Source of the DNA: Caldisericaceae bacterium
Lineage (GTDB): Bacteria > Calditrichota > Calditrichia > Calditrichales > Calditrichaceae
Reading direction: 5' to 3'
Length of the DNA: 6,219 bases
Assembly: GCA_021160885.1 (NCBI GenBank)
Contig: JAGHBR010000224.1
Coordinates: forward strand, 1-6,219
Numbering within the stretch: position 1 is the first letter of the stretch; every line of letters begins with the position of its first letter. The position numbers and the translations under genes were made by a program. The notes under the pieces were generated by a model. That model saw nothing but the letters and a program-made list of their open reading frames with translations, was not told the origin of the DNA and did no database searches. Shown here piece by piece: positions 1 to 6,219 of the stretch.

Positions 1-62
1 AAGTTTTGTAAGGCAATGCTGGTGGCTACGCCCCATCTGGCGCTTGTTTAGTCGGAACCAAC
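1..62. other. GC-richer block of unknown nature at left edge
   Basis: This stretch is clearly richer in G+C than the next 100 bases, which are almost all A and T. It could be the tail of an upstream gene or part of a dispersed repeat. Forward frames close at 49-51 (frame 1) and 74-76 (frame 2). The frame-2 peptide is rich in Trp and Arg and does not look like a normal protein end. A small hairpin is possible, CGCC at 29-32 pairing with GGCG at 39-42 around a 6-base loop. There is no T-run directly after it, so I do not call it a terminator. I recognise no gene or RNA here. Confidence 0.25.
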
Positions 63-102
63 GTCTTTTTAATTAAGTAAAATTTTTAATTTTCAAAAAA
101 AA

Positions 103-131
103 TTGAACAGAAAACGGTTAAAGAATTTAAT
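103..131 (+). promoter_or_regulatory. candidate sigma70-type promoter for the KaiB-like gene
   Basis: TTGAAC (103-108) as -35 and TTTAAT (126-131) as -10 are separated by exactly 17 bases. The matches to TTGACA and TATAAT are 4 of 6 and 5 of 6. Transcription would start near 138, about 27 bases before the ATG. In DNA this AT-rich such matches arise easily, and some phyla (Bacteroidota) use a different consensus, so this is a candidate only. Confidence 0.35.
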
Positions 132-164
132 GTGATTGACGAAAATTAATAACAGTAACAGAAG

Positions 165-437
165 ATGAAAAAACTGGTGTTAATGATTTTTGTTGATGGC
201 TCTGTAAAGGAGCAGCAGTGTTTGTGTGAACAATTAATGGAGAGCATAAAAAAAGAATTTAATGCCGAAGTAGAGTTACACTGTGTTGATGTAAACAAAG
301 ACCCTACACAGACCAATGCTGAAAACGTGATTCTCACCCCAACTATCATTCGTAAAGAGCCTCTTCCTGAAAAGCGCTATGTAGGTACTCCAAAAAATAT
401 GAAACAATTGATTTCTTTGATTCGTTCTCCTTTGTAA
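165..437 (+). CDS. KaiB-like circadian clock family protein
   Basis: This is a 90-residue soluble protein of the KaiB family, a thioredoxin-like fold. In cyanobacteria KaiB binds the ATPase KaiC during the night phase, and the kinase SasA carries a related sensor domain. What is seen: a first strand at residues 2-10 (KLVLMIFVDG), the VDVNKDP segment at about 41-47 matching the family's VIDV-K-P, the LTPT motif at about 57-60 (family ATPT, cis-proline region), PLPEKR at about 66-71 (family PPPVRR), then VG and a last helix ending in LISLI. It is shorter than cyanobacterial KaiB (about 102 aa) and lacks the acidic tail. The family's GDLS segment reads GTPK here, so fold-switching and KaiC binding cannot be assumed. 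The start is fixed by an in-frame TAA at 156-158; the ribosome site is weak (ACAGAAG). It lies 204 bases before a hybrid kinase on the same strand. Family assignment is firm; the role is inferred. Confidence 0.88.
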   Translation: MKKLVLMIFVDGSVKEQQCLCEQLMESIKKEFNAEVELHCVDVNKDPTQTNAENVILTPTIIRKEPLPEKRYVGTPKNMKQLISLIRSPL

Positions 438-641
438 TATTAGCTGTTTTTTGATATTTCCAGTTTGTATGAAAAAATTAATAATATGAATTTAAATATT
501 AATGTTATGGGAATCAGTAAACCGGAAAAAATTTTAAAACAAAAATAATTGAACATGTCCTATGGAAGTATATTGCTGAAAAATTAAACATTGAACACAA
601 TTACCAATGAAAAAATAGTAAAACAATTTGGAATGATTTAA
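438..641. other. AT-rich spacer between KaiB-like gene and hybrid kinase
   Basis: I see no hairpin followed by a T-run after the KaiB-like stop and no well-spaced -35/-10 pair, so whether the kinase is co-transcribed is undecided. The 8-mer ATTGAACA occurs at 548-555 and 590-597, and also in the leader of the KaiB-like gene at 102-109. Short reading frames exist, for example 486-548 with 20 codons, but none has a ribosome site or recognisable content. A two-codon frame ATG-ATT-TAA at 633-641 abuts the kinase start and follows a weak TTTGGA; it might affect translation start or be chance. Confidence 0.5.
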
Positions 642-3600
642 ATGGCACGAAAAAAATCAGTTAACATTTTGTTAATCGAAGATGATGAGGACGATGCTTT
701 TATAATTAAAGATTTTTTAGACGAAGCAAAAGACATTTATTTTGAGACCACTCACGTAACCAGCCTTTCTCGCGCTCTGGAGCAATTAAAAAAAGCCGAT
801 TTTAACGCGATCCTGGCCGATTTAAATTTGCCCGATAGTCAGGGATTAGAAACCGTACGGGTTTTAAAAAGACACCTAACGGATACGCCGATCATAGTGA
901 TTAGCGGCTTGGATGATCAATTTATGGCCATGAATGCCGTTAAAATAGGCGCCCACGATTATCTTGTAAAGGGCATCATCACGCCATCCGCCTTGCGCCG
1001 TGTGTTGCTGTACACCTTAAATCGACAGGTACTCACCGAAAGCCTGACTGAAAATCTGGAAAAATTTAGAGCCATTATTGAAAATGAACAGAACGGATTG
1101 CTGATTGTTGACAACACGGGCATCATCCAGTTTTGCAATAAAACAGCCGCCCGTTTTTTTGGTAAAGAACCAGAAGACCTGATAAAACAGGAATTTGGTA
1201 TCCCCGTTGTGCCCGATGAAACAAGCCAGGTAAATATCGGTTCTTTAAATTTAGAGCTAAAGTCCCAACCCATTGTCTGGCAAAAGCGGCAGGCTTTTTT
1301 GATTAATCTTTACGACATCACAGAGCATCTGGCCATAGAAGAGCAGATTAAAGCTCAGAACCGCGCTTATCGAACCCTGTTACGTGCTAATGAAGCTTTA
1401 ATCAGAATTGAGGATGAACAAAAACTATTGGATGATATCTGCTACATTGTCGTGCAGGAAGGCGGCTATTATCTTGCCTGGATTGGTGTGGCCGAACACG
1501 ACCGGTTTAAAAGTGTTCGGCCGGTGGCTTTTGCTGGCCCGGCGCAAGATTATCTGAAAGAAATAAAAATTTCCTGGGCAAAGAATAAATATGGTATGGG
1601 GCCAACAGGTAAAGCCATTCGCAGCGGCCAGCCGGTTGTTGTACAAAATTTTAAAAATGATTCGTCCGTTGCGCCCTGGCATCATGCCGCCCAAAAATTC
1701 AACATACTAAGTTCCATTGCCCTGCCTTTAAAAGTAGAAAACAAAGTAATTGGCGCGCTAAATATTTACAGCCAGTATCAGCAAAATCTTGATCAACGAG
1801 AACTGGAATTATTACAGGAATTGGCCGCTAATTTGTCTTTTGGATTGCAAAATTTAAAATTGAAAAAAGAAAAAGAGCGCACAGAACAAAATTTAGCTTT
1901 AAGCCACGAAAAATACAAGACCTTGTTCAATCGTGTGCCGGTTGGCCTTTATATCTTTTCACCGGATAAAAATATTTTTGAAGTCAATCAATATTTGTTG
2001 AAAATGACGGGTTTTAAAAGTATCGAAGAACTTAAGAAATTTATGAATAAACACCGCAGCCTTAGCTTGGATGAAGAGACGTTTCAGAAAACCTTAAATG
2101 AGAAAGGCTCGGTTTACAACCATGAAACACAATGGCGCACGAAGGAAGGGAAATTAATCTGGGTTAAGGAAAATGCTGTTGCTGTCAAAGACGAAAATGG
2201 CAAAATTCTTTACATCGAAGGGTCGGCTGAAGATATTACGGCGCGCAAAGAAGCCGAGCTGGCTTTGCAGGAACAGCAAAAAATGTACAGTACTATTGTC
2301 AATATGGCCCAGGAAGGGATCTGGTTGGTGGATGCAAAAGCAAGAACTACTTTTGTTAACCCCAAAATGGCTGCCATGTTAGGCTATGATGTTGAAGAAA
2401 TGCTGGGCAAAAGTTATTTTGATTTTGTTCATAAAAAAAACCTTAAACAAGCCAAAGAATACTGGCACAAGCAATTGCAGAGCCAAAACGTGCAGCATAA
2501 ACTGTGCTTTAAACGCAAAGATGGTCGTGAACTATGGGGCCTTGTTTCATCTGCTTCACTTCTAGATACCGAATTTAAGAGTGTGCTAAAAATGGTGGTT
2601 GATATTACGGAAATACGCATCATACATCAGCAATTAGAGCAAACCAATCGCCAGTTAATGGAAATATTGGAAAGCAGTTCGGCCGTGCTTTACAGCCTGG
2701 CCTGGCAAAATAATCGACCGGTTTTCGTACATATTACACCAAATGTAGAACGCCTATTCGGCTACCAACCGGAAGAACTTTTAAATAATCCTGATTTTTG
2801 GCAGGAAAAGGTGCACCCTGATGACCTACCTGAGCTTCTGGGGAAAATGCCGCTGTTACAAATACCTGGTAAGTATAATTTTGAATATCGCATTAGGCAT
2901 AAAGATGGCCATTATTTATGGGTTTTTAATGAAATTAGGGTTACGCCGGGCACTGAAAACCCGAAAACGAAAATAACGTGTGTGTGGATAGATATTACCG
3001 AAAGGCGAAAATTAGAAATGCAATTTTTGCGTTCGCAGCGCATGGAGAGTCTTGGCGCACTGGCTGGCGGAATTGCTCATGATCTAAACAACATTTTGAC
3101 GCCTATTCTGCTGGCTACCGAAGTGCTGCGCTTTAAGGCAAAGGGCGCCGGCATCGAACGTGTGGTTAGCATGGTGGAGGAGAGCACACATCGCGGAAAA
3201 GAGCTGGTACAACAAATTTTATCATTCGCCCGCGGTGCCGAAGGCGAACACAAAGCAGTACAAGTTAAACACCTGATTGGTGAAATCACTAAGGTCGTTA
3301 AACAAACCTTTCCTAAAAATATTCAATTTAGCGCTTCGGTTCCAAAAGACCTATGGCCAGTTTTGGCCGATGCCACACAATTAAATCAGGTTTTAATGAA
3401 TTTGTGTGTTAATGCCCGCGATGCCATGCCCGAAGGTGGGCAGTTAAAAATAATTGCCGAAAACATTGAATTTGACAAACATTACACCATGATGCATGGC
3501 GAGGCAAAACCCGGCCCTTATATTAAGATTAGCGTAATAGATAGCGGTACGGGCATTCCACGACATATAATTGATAAAATCTTTGATCCCTTTTTTACCA

Positions 3601-4148
3601 CCAAAGAAAAGGGCAAAGGCACCGGCCTGGGGCTTTCGACAGTTCATACAATTGTTAAAAATCATGGCGGATTCATGAACGTTTATTCTGAACCTAACAA
3701 AGGCACAACGTTCAATGTCTATTTACCCGCTCAGAAGTCCGCTGTGCTGACAGAGCAAAAAGAAGAAACACAAGATTTAACCGGACAGGGACAAACTATT
3801 TTAGTAGTGGATGATGAGCAGGCCATTCGTGAAATTATCTCCAATACATTGATTGAAAATGGCTATCAAGTAATCACAGCTGCGGATGGCGCAGAGGCTG
3901 TTTCGCTTTTTGCTCAAAACAAAGAAAAGATTGACCTGATGCTAACCGATATCTCCATGCCTTTCATGGATGGACCGGCCACCATTCGCGCCGTGAGAAA
4001 AATTAAACCGGAGATTAAAATAATTGCCATGAGCGGCCGTGCTGATAAAGTGGAAGTTGAACATGGTGAAAATATTAAATTGTTAATTAAACCGTTTACG
4101 GCTGTAACTCTATTAAAAAATTTAAAAGAGATGTTTCAAAAAAAGTAA
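642..4148 (+). CDS. hybrid sensor histidine kinase, REC-PAS-GAF-PAS-PAS-PAS-HisKA-HATPase-REC
   Basis: This 1168-residue cytoplasmic signalling protein autophosphorylates on His and passes the phosphate to a receiver Asp. No signal peptide or membrane segment is seen. Domains: REC at about 7-125 (acidic D14/D15, acceptor D60 in LADLNLPD, S88, K110); a short PAS at about 138-230 ending DITEH; GAF at about 243-408 with GPTGKAIRSGQPV and IALPL; PAS at about 420-537 (DITARKE); PAS at about 543-658 (DITEIR); PAS at about 668-787 of the HPDD/YRIRHKDG type (DITERRK); HisKA at about 795-860 with H813 in GGIAHDLNN; HATPase at about 912-1030 (N924 in NARDA, D967 in DSGTGIP, FDPFFTTK, GKGTGLGL at 992-998 region); REC at about 1051-1166 (D1057/D1058, D1103 in LTDISMP, S1131, K1150). 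All catalytic residues are intact. Charged helical linkers join the sensor domains. A TAA directly before the ATG (639-641) makes 642 the furthest upstream start, and the receiver begins at once, which fits; the Shine-Dalgarno is weak. The signals sensed are unknown. The terminal REC may receive phosphate from H813; the N-terminal REC may be an input from another kinase or a binding module. Confidence 0.95.
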   Translation: MARKKSVNILLIEDDEDDAFIIKDFLDEAKDIYFETTHVTSLSRALEQLKKADFNAILADLNLPDSQGLETVRVLKRHLTDTPIIVISGLDDQFMAMNAVKIGAHDYLVKGIITPSALRRVLLYTLNRQVLTESLTENLEKFRAIIENEQNGLLIVDNTGIIQFCNKTAARFFGKEPEDLIKQEFGIPVVPDETSQVNIGSLNLELKSQPIVWQKRQAFLINLYDITEHLAIEEQIKAQNRAYRTLLRANEALIRIEDEQKLLDDICYIVVQEGGYYLAWIGVAEHDRFKSVRPVAFAGPAQDYLKEIKISWAKNKYGMGPTGKAIRSGQPVVVQNFKNDSSVAPWHHAAQKFNILSSIALPLKVENKVIGALNIYSQYQQNLDQRELELLQELAANLSFGLQNLKLKKEKERTEQNLALSHEKYKTLFNRVPVGLYIFSPDKNIFEVNQYLLKMTGFKSIEELKKFMNKHRSLSLDEETFQKTLNEKGSVYNHETQWRTKEGKLIWVKENAVAVKDENGKILYIEGSAEDITARKEAELALQEQQKMYSTIVNMAQEGIWLVDAKARTTFVNPKMAAMLGYDVEEMLGKSYFDFVHKKNLKQAKEYWHKQLQSQNVQHKLCFKRKDGRELWGLVSSASLLDTEFKSVLKMVVDITEIRIIHQQLEQTNRQLMEILESSSAVLYSLAWQNNRPVFVHITPNVERLFGYQPEELLNNPDFWQEKVHPDDLPELLGKMPLLQIPGKYNFEYRIRHKDGHYLWVFNEIRVTPGTENPKTKITCVWIDITERRKLEMQFLRSQRMESLGALAGGIAHDLNNILTPILLATEVLRFKAKGAGIERVVSMVEESTHRGKELVQQILSFARGAEGEHKAVQVKHLIGEITKVVKQTFPKNIQFSASVPKDLWPVLADATQLNQVLMNLCVNARDAMPEGGQLKIIAENIEFDKHYTMMHGEAKPGPYIKISVIDSGTGIPRHIIDKIFDPFFTTKEKGKGTGLGLSTVHTIVKNHGGFMNVYSEPNKGTTFNVYLPAQKSAVLTEQKEETQDLTGQGQTILVVDDEQAIREIISNTLIENGYQVITAADGAEAVSLFAQNKEKIDLMLTDISMPFMDGPATIRAVRKIKPEIKIIAMSGRADKVEVEHGENIKLLIKPFTAVTLLKNLKEMFQKK

Positions 4149-4165
4149 AGGAGATTAAGGTTTCT

Positions 4166-4337
4166 GCGGAGGTGTCTTAAAAGAAACAAAGCATGAAATT
4201 TAATACAATGTAATGCAAAGTTGTTTAAATAAAATATACCCCATTTCAACCATTGCTAAGGATAGGTACGGAGGGTGTAGATGTAAAAAATAAAATTTAA
4301 AAATCTTCATTAACTTCGACTTTTGAGACAGCCCCGT
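4166..4337. mobile_element. MITE-like segment or IS remnant with imperfect terminal inverted repeats
   Basis: The 18 bases at 4166-4183 (GCGGAGGTGTCTTAAAAG) match the reverse complement of 4320-4337 (ACGGGGCTGTCTCAAAAG) at 14 of 18 positions. The right-hand version, GGGGCTGTCTCAAAAG, resembles ends I recall from insertion sequences such as the IS1182 group; that is memory, not a search. About 136 AT-rich bases lie between the repeats, with no transposase, so this would be a non-autonomous or decayed element of about 172 bp. No clear target-site duplication is visible outside the repeats. The mismatches suggest age if it is real. Chance similarity is possible but the C/G-containing core makes it less likely in such AT-rich DNA. 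Confidence 0.4.
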
Positions 4338-4470
4338 CTAAATGACGAATCAGTCCTGTCATTTCTCTTTCCGATGGATCGAGAGGAGAAATCTTTAAAT
4401 CTGCAACAGTCTCTGGATTAGGGTTGAAAAAGATGGCTAAACTTTTATTGAGAAATTGCGGTTTTTCAGG

Positions 4471-4499
4471 TTGCGGGCCATTTTTAAGGTTATTAGAAT
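4471..4499 (+). promoter_or_regulatory. candidate promoter for the second kinase gene
   Basis: TTGCGG (4471-4476) and TAGAAT (4494-4499) stand 17 bases apart. The -10 matches TATAAT at 5 of 6 positions while the -35 keeps only TTG. Transcription would begin near 4506, leaving about 29 bases before the ATG. If real, the second kinase has its own promoter, lying within the debris region. Confidence 0.3.
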
Positions 4500-4504
4500 T
4501 AACC
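4488..4504. repeat. short palindrome over the candidate -10
   Basis: GGTTATT (4488-4494) and ATTAACC (4498-4504) are inverted repeats with 6 of 7 pairs matching around a 3-base centre. They cover the candidate -10 of the second kinase, so the site could be an operator. Short AT-rich palindromes are common and no regulator is identified. Confidence 0.2.
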
Positions 4505-4523
4505 GACGTGTTTTATTCTTATT

Positions 4524-4530
4524 AAGGAAG
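4524..4530 (+). promoter_or_regulatory. ribosome binding site of the second kinase gene
   Basis: AAGGAAG lies 4 bases before the ATG at 4535, with its GGA core 6 bases away. It is the only good Shine-Dalgarno match among the three genes and, with the in-frame TAA at 4523-4525, fixes the start. Confidence 0.7.
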
Positions 4531-4534
4531 TATT

Positions 4535-6219
4535 ATGAAGAAGCAAAACATTAAATTATTGATAATAGAAGACGATCGGGAAGATGTTCTTTTAATAAAA
4601 GACATCTTAGAAAACTCACATCATTCATTTCGAATCAAACATTGTTCAAGTTTAAAAGAGGCCGAAAAATTATTAAGCCCAAAGCAATTCGATGCCATAC
4701 TTGTCGATCTCAATCTGCCAGATTCTCAGGGCCTTGATACTTTAAACCAACTAAGTGCCATAGCTCCCGCTATTCCGAAAGTTGTGCTAACCTCGATAAA
4801 TGATCCCGAATTAATCGGGAAAATTATCGAAGCCGGTGCTCAGGATTATGTGCCCAAACAAATTTTACCGGCTGATTTTATCGAACGCGTAATTTTACAT
4901 GCCATGGAAAGACAAAAATTATTTCAAAAAATCAGCAATCGGGAAAAATTGACAACCCAAATCTTGCAAGAAATAAATACCGGCATCTTATTAATCGATC
5001 AAAAGGGCAAGGTGATGTTCAGCAACAGGGCTGCGGAAACAATTTCAGGGAAATCCGCTTCCGGCCTGGAAACGATCCTTACCCAATATGTTTCTGCTGA
5101 CCAACAGATTAATGAAATAGAACTGATTTCTTTTGCAGGGCATCCATTGCTTCTCAGGTTGCATCGTGCAGAAATTAACTACCAGGATCAACCGGCGATT
5201 CTGATAACGGTGGAAGACATTACAGAGAGAAGTAATTTTATTAAAGCATTAAAACAAAAAGAGGCCCTTTTAGAGGCGATTAATCAAATAGCCCGTCAAT
5301 TATTACGTACACCCGCCTGGCAAACCAAAATAAATAGAAGTCTGGCCCTTTTAGGCCAGGCTACCGGCGTGGATCGTGTGTTGTTTGTTCAGGTAGTGCA
5401 TGAGCTGAACGGAGGCTGGCAACCAGAGTTAAAATATGAGTGGGTAGCCCCTGACATTCCGCCACTTAAACCGACCTGGCAAAAAAATACGTTTAGTGAA
5501 TCTGTTTTTAAACGCTTGGAGCAAAAGTTGAGCCTTGGAAAACCTATTTACGGAGCATTAAAAGATTTTTCTGCAGCCGAAAGAAAATTCTTTTCAGCCA
5601 GAAATGTGCAGGCTATGCTGGCGGTACCTATTTTTGTAAATGAGGTGTGGTGGGGAATTTTAGGGTTCGATGCCTGTCGAAAAATCAGGCAATGGAATTC
5701 AGAAGAGATAAAAATATTGCAGACTGCCGCAGAAATTATCGGAGCGGCCATTCAACGGGATGAAAATGAAAAAAAATTATTGGAGAGCGCCGGCAAGTTT
5801 AAAACATTTATCGAAGCCGCTCCCCTGGGTATTATTCTGGAAAAGGATGGGAAGATCATTTTTGCCAATCAGCAATTTGTGAAAATGTTGGGCAAAAAAG
5901 CGGAACACGAGGTGTTAGGCCTGGGCCTTAACGATATAATTCGTCAAGAGGACGTTGAAGAAGCATTAGCTGACTTAAAATCCCTGAAAAAAAAGAAGGA
6001 TGGCATCCAGGAAGCTGAATTTAAGTTAATTAGAGATGATGGTTCTGCTCAGGTGGTTGAGGGACTGACAACAACAGTGGATCCGGAACAGGGAATTTAT
6101 ATGGTGTTTATGAAAGATATTACCGGGCGTAAAGAAACGGAACGAGAATTGGAAAGAACGCATCATATATTGAATAGTCTTTTAAAAGTAAGTACGGCTG
6201 CTTTTTTTAGCGGGCGAAC
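4535..6219 (+). CDS. multidomain REC-PAS-GAF-PAS sensory protein, probable histidine kinase (3' truncated by window)
   Basis: The frame stays open from the ATG to the right edge: 561 full codons plus two bases, with no stop. No signal peptide or membrane segment is seen. Domains: REC at about 5-120 (D13/D14, acceptor D58 in LVDLNLPD, T86, K108); a short PAS at about 125-232 ending EDITER; GAF at about 243-408, including ATGVDRVLF, MLAVPIF and WWGILGFDA; PAS at about 412-532 with NQQFVKMLG, FKLIRDDG and DITGRKE. A charged helix follows, and then what may be the start of another GAF (LLKVSTAA). No HisKA or HATPase is within the window, so kinase activity is inferred from the architecture and the neighbouring paralogue; a cyclic-di-GMP enzyme or other output cannot be excluded. 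The REC-PAS-GAF order repeats that of the upstream kinase, and DLNLPDSQGL is identical in both. The start is set by AAGGAAG and an in-frame stop at 4523-4525. Confidence 0.9.
   Translation, partial: MKKQNIKLLIIEDDREDVLLIKDILENSHHSFRIKHCSSLKEAEKLLSPKQFDAILVDLNLPDSQGLDTLNQLSAIAPAIPKVVLTSINDPELIGKIIEAGAQDYVPKQILPADFIERVILHAMERQKLFQKISNREKLTTQILQEINTGILLIDQKGKVMFSNRAAETISGKSASGLETILTQYVSADQQINEIELISFAGHPLLLRLHRAEINYQDQPAILITVEDITERSNFIKALKQKEALLEAINQIARQLLRTPAWQTKINRSLALLGQATGVDRVLFVQVVHELNGGWQPELKYEWVAPDIPPLKPTWQKNTFSESVFKRLEQKLSLGKPIYGALKDFSAAERKFFSARNVQAMLAVPIFVNEVWWGILGFDACRKIRQWNSEEIKILQTAAEIIGAAIQRDENEKKLLESAGKFKTFIEAAPLGIILEKDGKIIFANQQFVKMLGKKAEHEVLGLGLNDIIRQEDVEEALADLKSLKKKKDGIQEAEFKLIRDDGSAQVVEGLTTTVDPEQGIYMVFMKDITGRKETERELERTHHILNSLLKVSTAAFFSGR

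Larger units (their letters stand above)
4297..4512 (-). pseudogene. minus-strand open stretch, probable 3' gene remnant of unknown family
   Basis: On the minus strand a frame is open for 71 codons, closed upstream by TAA (4513-4515) and ending at TAA (4297-4299). The peptide looks protein-like: PQFLNKSLAIFFNPNPE, then ADLKISPLDPSEREMTG and a charged end. The only ATG in frame is at 4360-4362, which would leave 21 residues. A different minus frame has ATG at 4479-4481 but stops after 14 residues at 4437-4439; one extra A in the AAAA run just before that stop would join it to the longer frame. The last 13 or so codons are read through the right inverted repeat, so an element insertion may have replaced the true end. 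I recognise no family. It may be a decayed gene, a frameshifted small gene, or chance. Confidence 0.3.
4149..4534. other. intergenic region with mobile-element and gene debris
   Basis: This 386-base gap separates the two kinase genes. From left to right it holds a MITE-like segment bounded by imperfect inverted repeats (4166-4337), an overlapping minus-strand open stretch without a usable start (4297-4512), and a candidate promoter and ribosome site for the second kinase. No forward gene longer than a few codons is present. I see no simple terminator after the first kinase; if the outer repeats paired in RNA they could form a long, weak stem. Confidence 0.6.

Noticed and set aside
29..42. Hairpin as a rho-independent terminator
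   Set aside because: The stem is only 4 bp and no T-run follows directly.
469..489. ATG-initiated peptide MKKLII, similar to the first residues of the KaiB-like protein, as a decayed second kaiB copy
   Set aside because: The similarity covers only a few AT-rich codons and nothing matching the VDV, TPT or PLP landmarks follows in any frame.
486..548. 20-codon forward reading frame in the spacer
   Set aside because: No Shine-Dalgarno sequence, very short, A-rich and not recognisable; expected by chance.
1425..1694. 89-codon minus-strand frame inside the GAF region of the first kinase
   Set aside because: It lies wholly inside a strongly supported gene and has no recognisable domain; it is a shadow frame. 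The same applies to the other antisense frames within the kinases.
1..6219. CRISPR array, tRNA, rRNA or phage genes
   Set aside because: No regularly spaced direct repeats, no cloverleaf-like sequence with T-loop motif, and no phage or toxin-antitoxin type reading frames were seen.

Overview
The window carries a KaiB-family gene followed by two long, same-strand genes for multidomain sensory proteins of the two-component type. DNA is moderately AT-rich (coding roughly 40% GC by eye, intergenic much lower), with codon choice leaning to AAA, GAA and TTA. The KaiB family occurs outside cyanobacteria, and long soluble REC/PAS/GAF kinases of this style are common in Gram-negative, often anaerobic or environmental bacteria such as Calditrichota, Bacteroidota/Ignavibacteria and Deltaproteobacteria-like groups. 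No marker gene fixes the taxon; a Calditrichota- or Bacteroidota-like organism is a guess from style.

Layout: 1-62 is a GC-richer block without a convincing gene, and 63-164 is a very AT-rich leader with a plausible sigma70-type promoter. 165-437 encodes a short (90 aa) KaiB-like thioredoxin-fold protein. 438-641 is an AT-rich spacer with no clear terminator or promoter. 642-4148 encodes a complete 1168-residue hybrid histidine kinase, read as REC-PAS-GAF-PAS-PAS-PAS-HisKA-HATPase-REC, with all catalytic boxes present. 4149-4534 is a 386-base gap containing a MITE-like segment with imperfect terminal inverted repeats and, on the minus strand, a 71-codon open stretch without a normal start that looks like a gene remnant. 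4535-6219 is the first 561 codons of a second sensory protein (REC-PAS-GAF-PAS...), which runs off the right edge before any transmitter domain is reached.

The two large proteins share the same head (REC, short PAS, GAF) and an identical DLNLPDSQGL segment around the phospho-acceptor Asp, so they look like diverged tandem duplicates. A KaiB-type protein beside REC/PAS kinases suggests a clock-like or KaiC-linked signalling module: KaiB proteins bind KaiC, and the cyanobacterial kinase SasA has a KaiB-like sensor domain. KaiC is not in the window, so the functional link is inference. Nothing seen amounts to a clearly new biological system; the most notable points are this KaiB/kinase association and the mobile-element and gene debris between the kinases.
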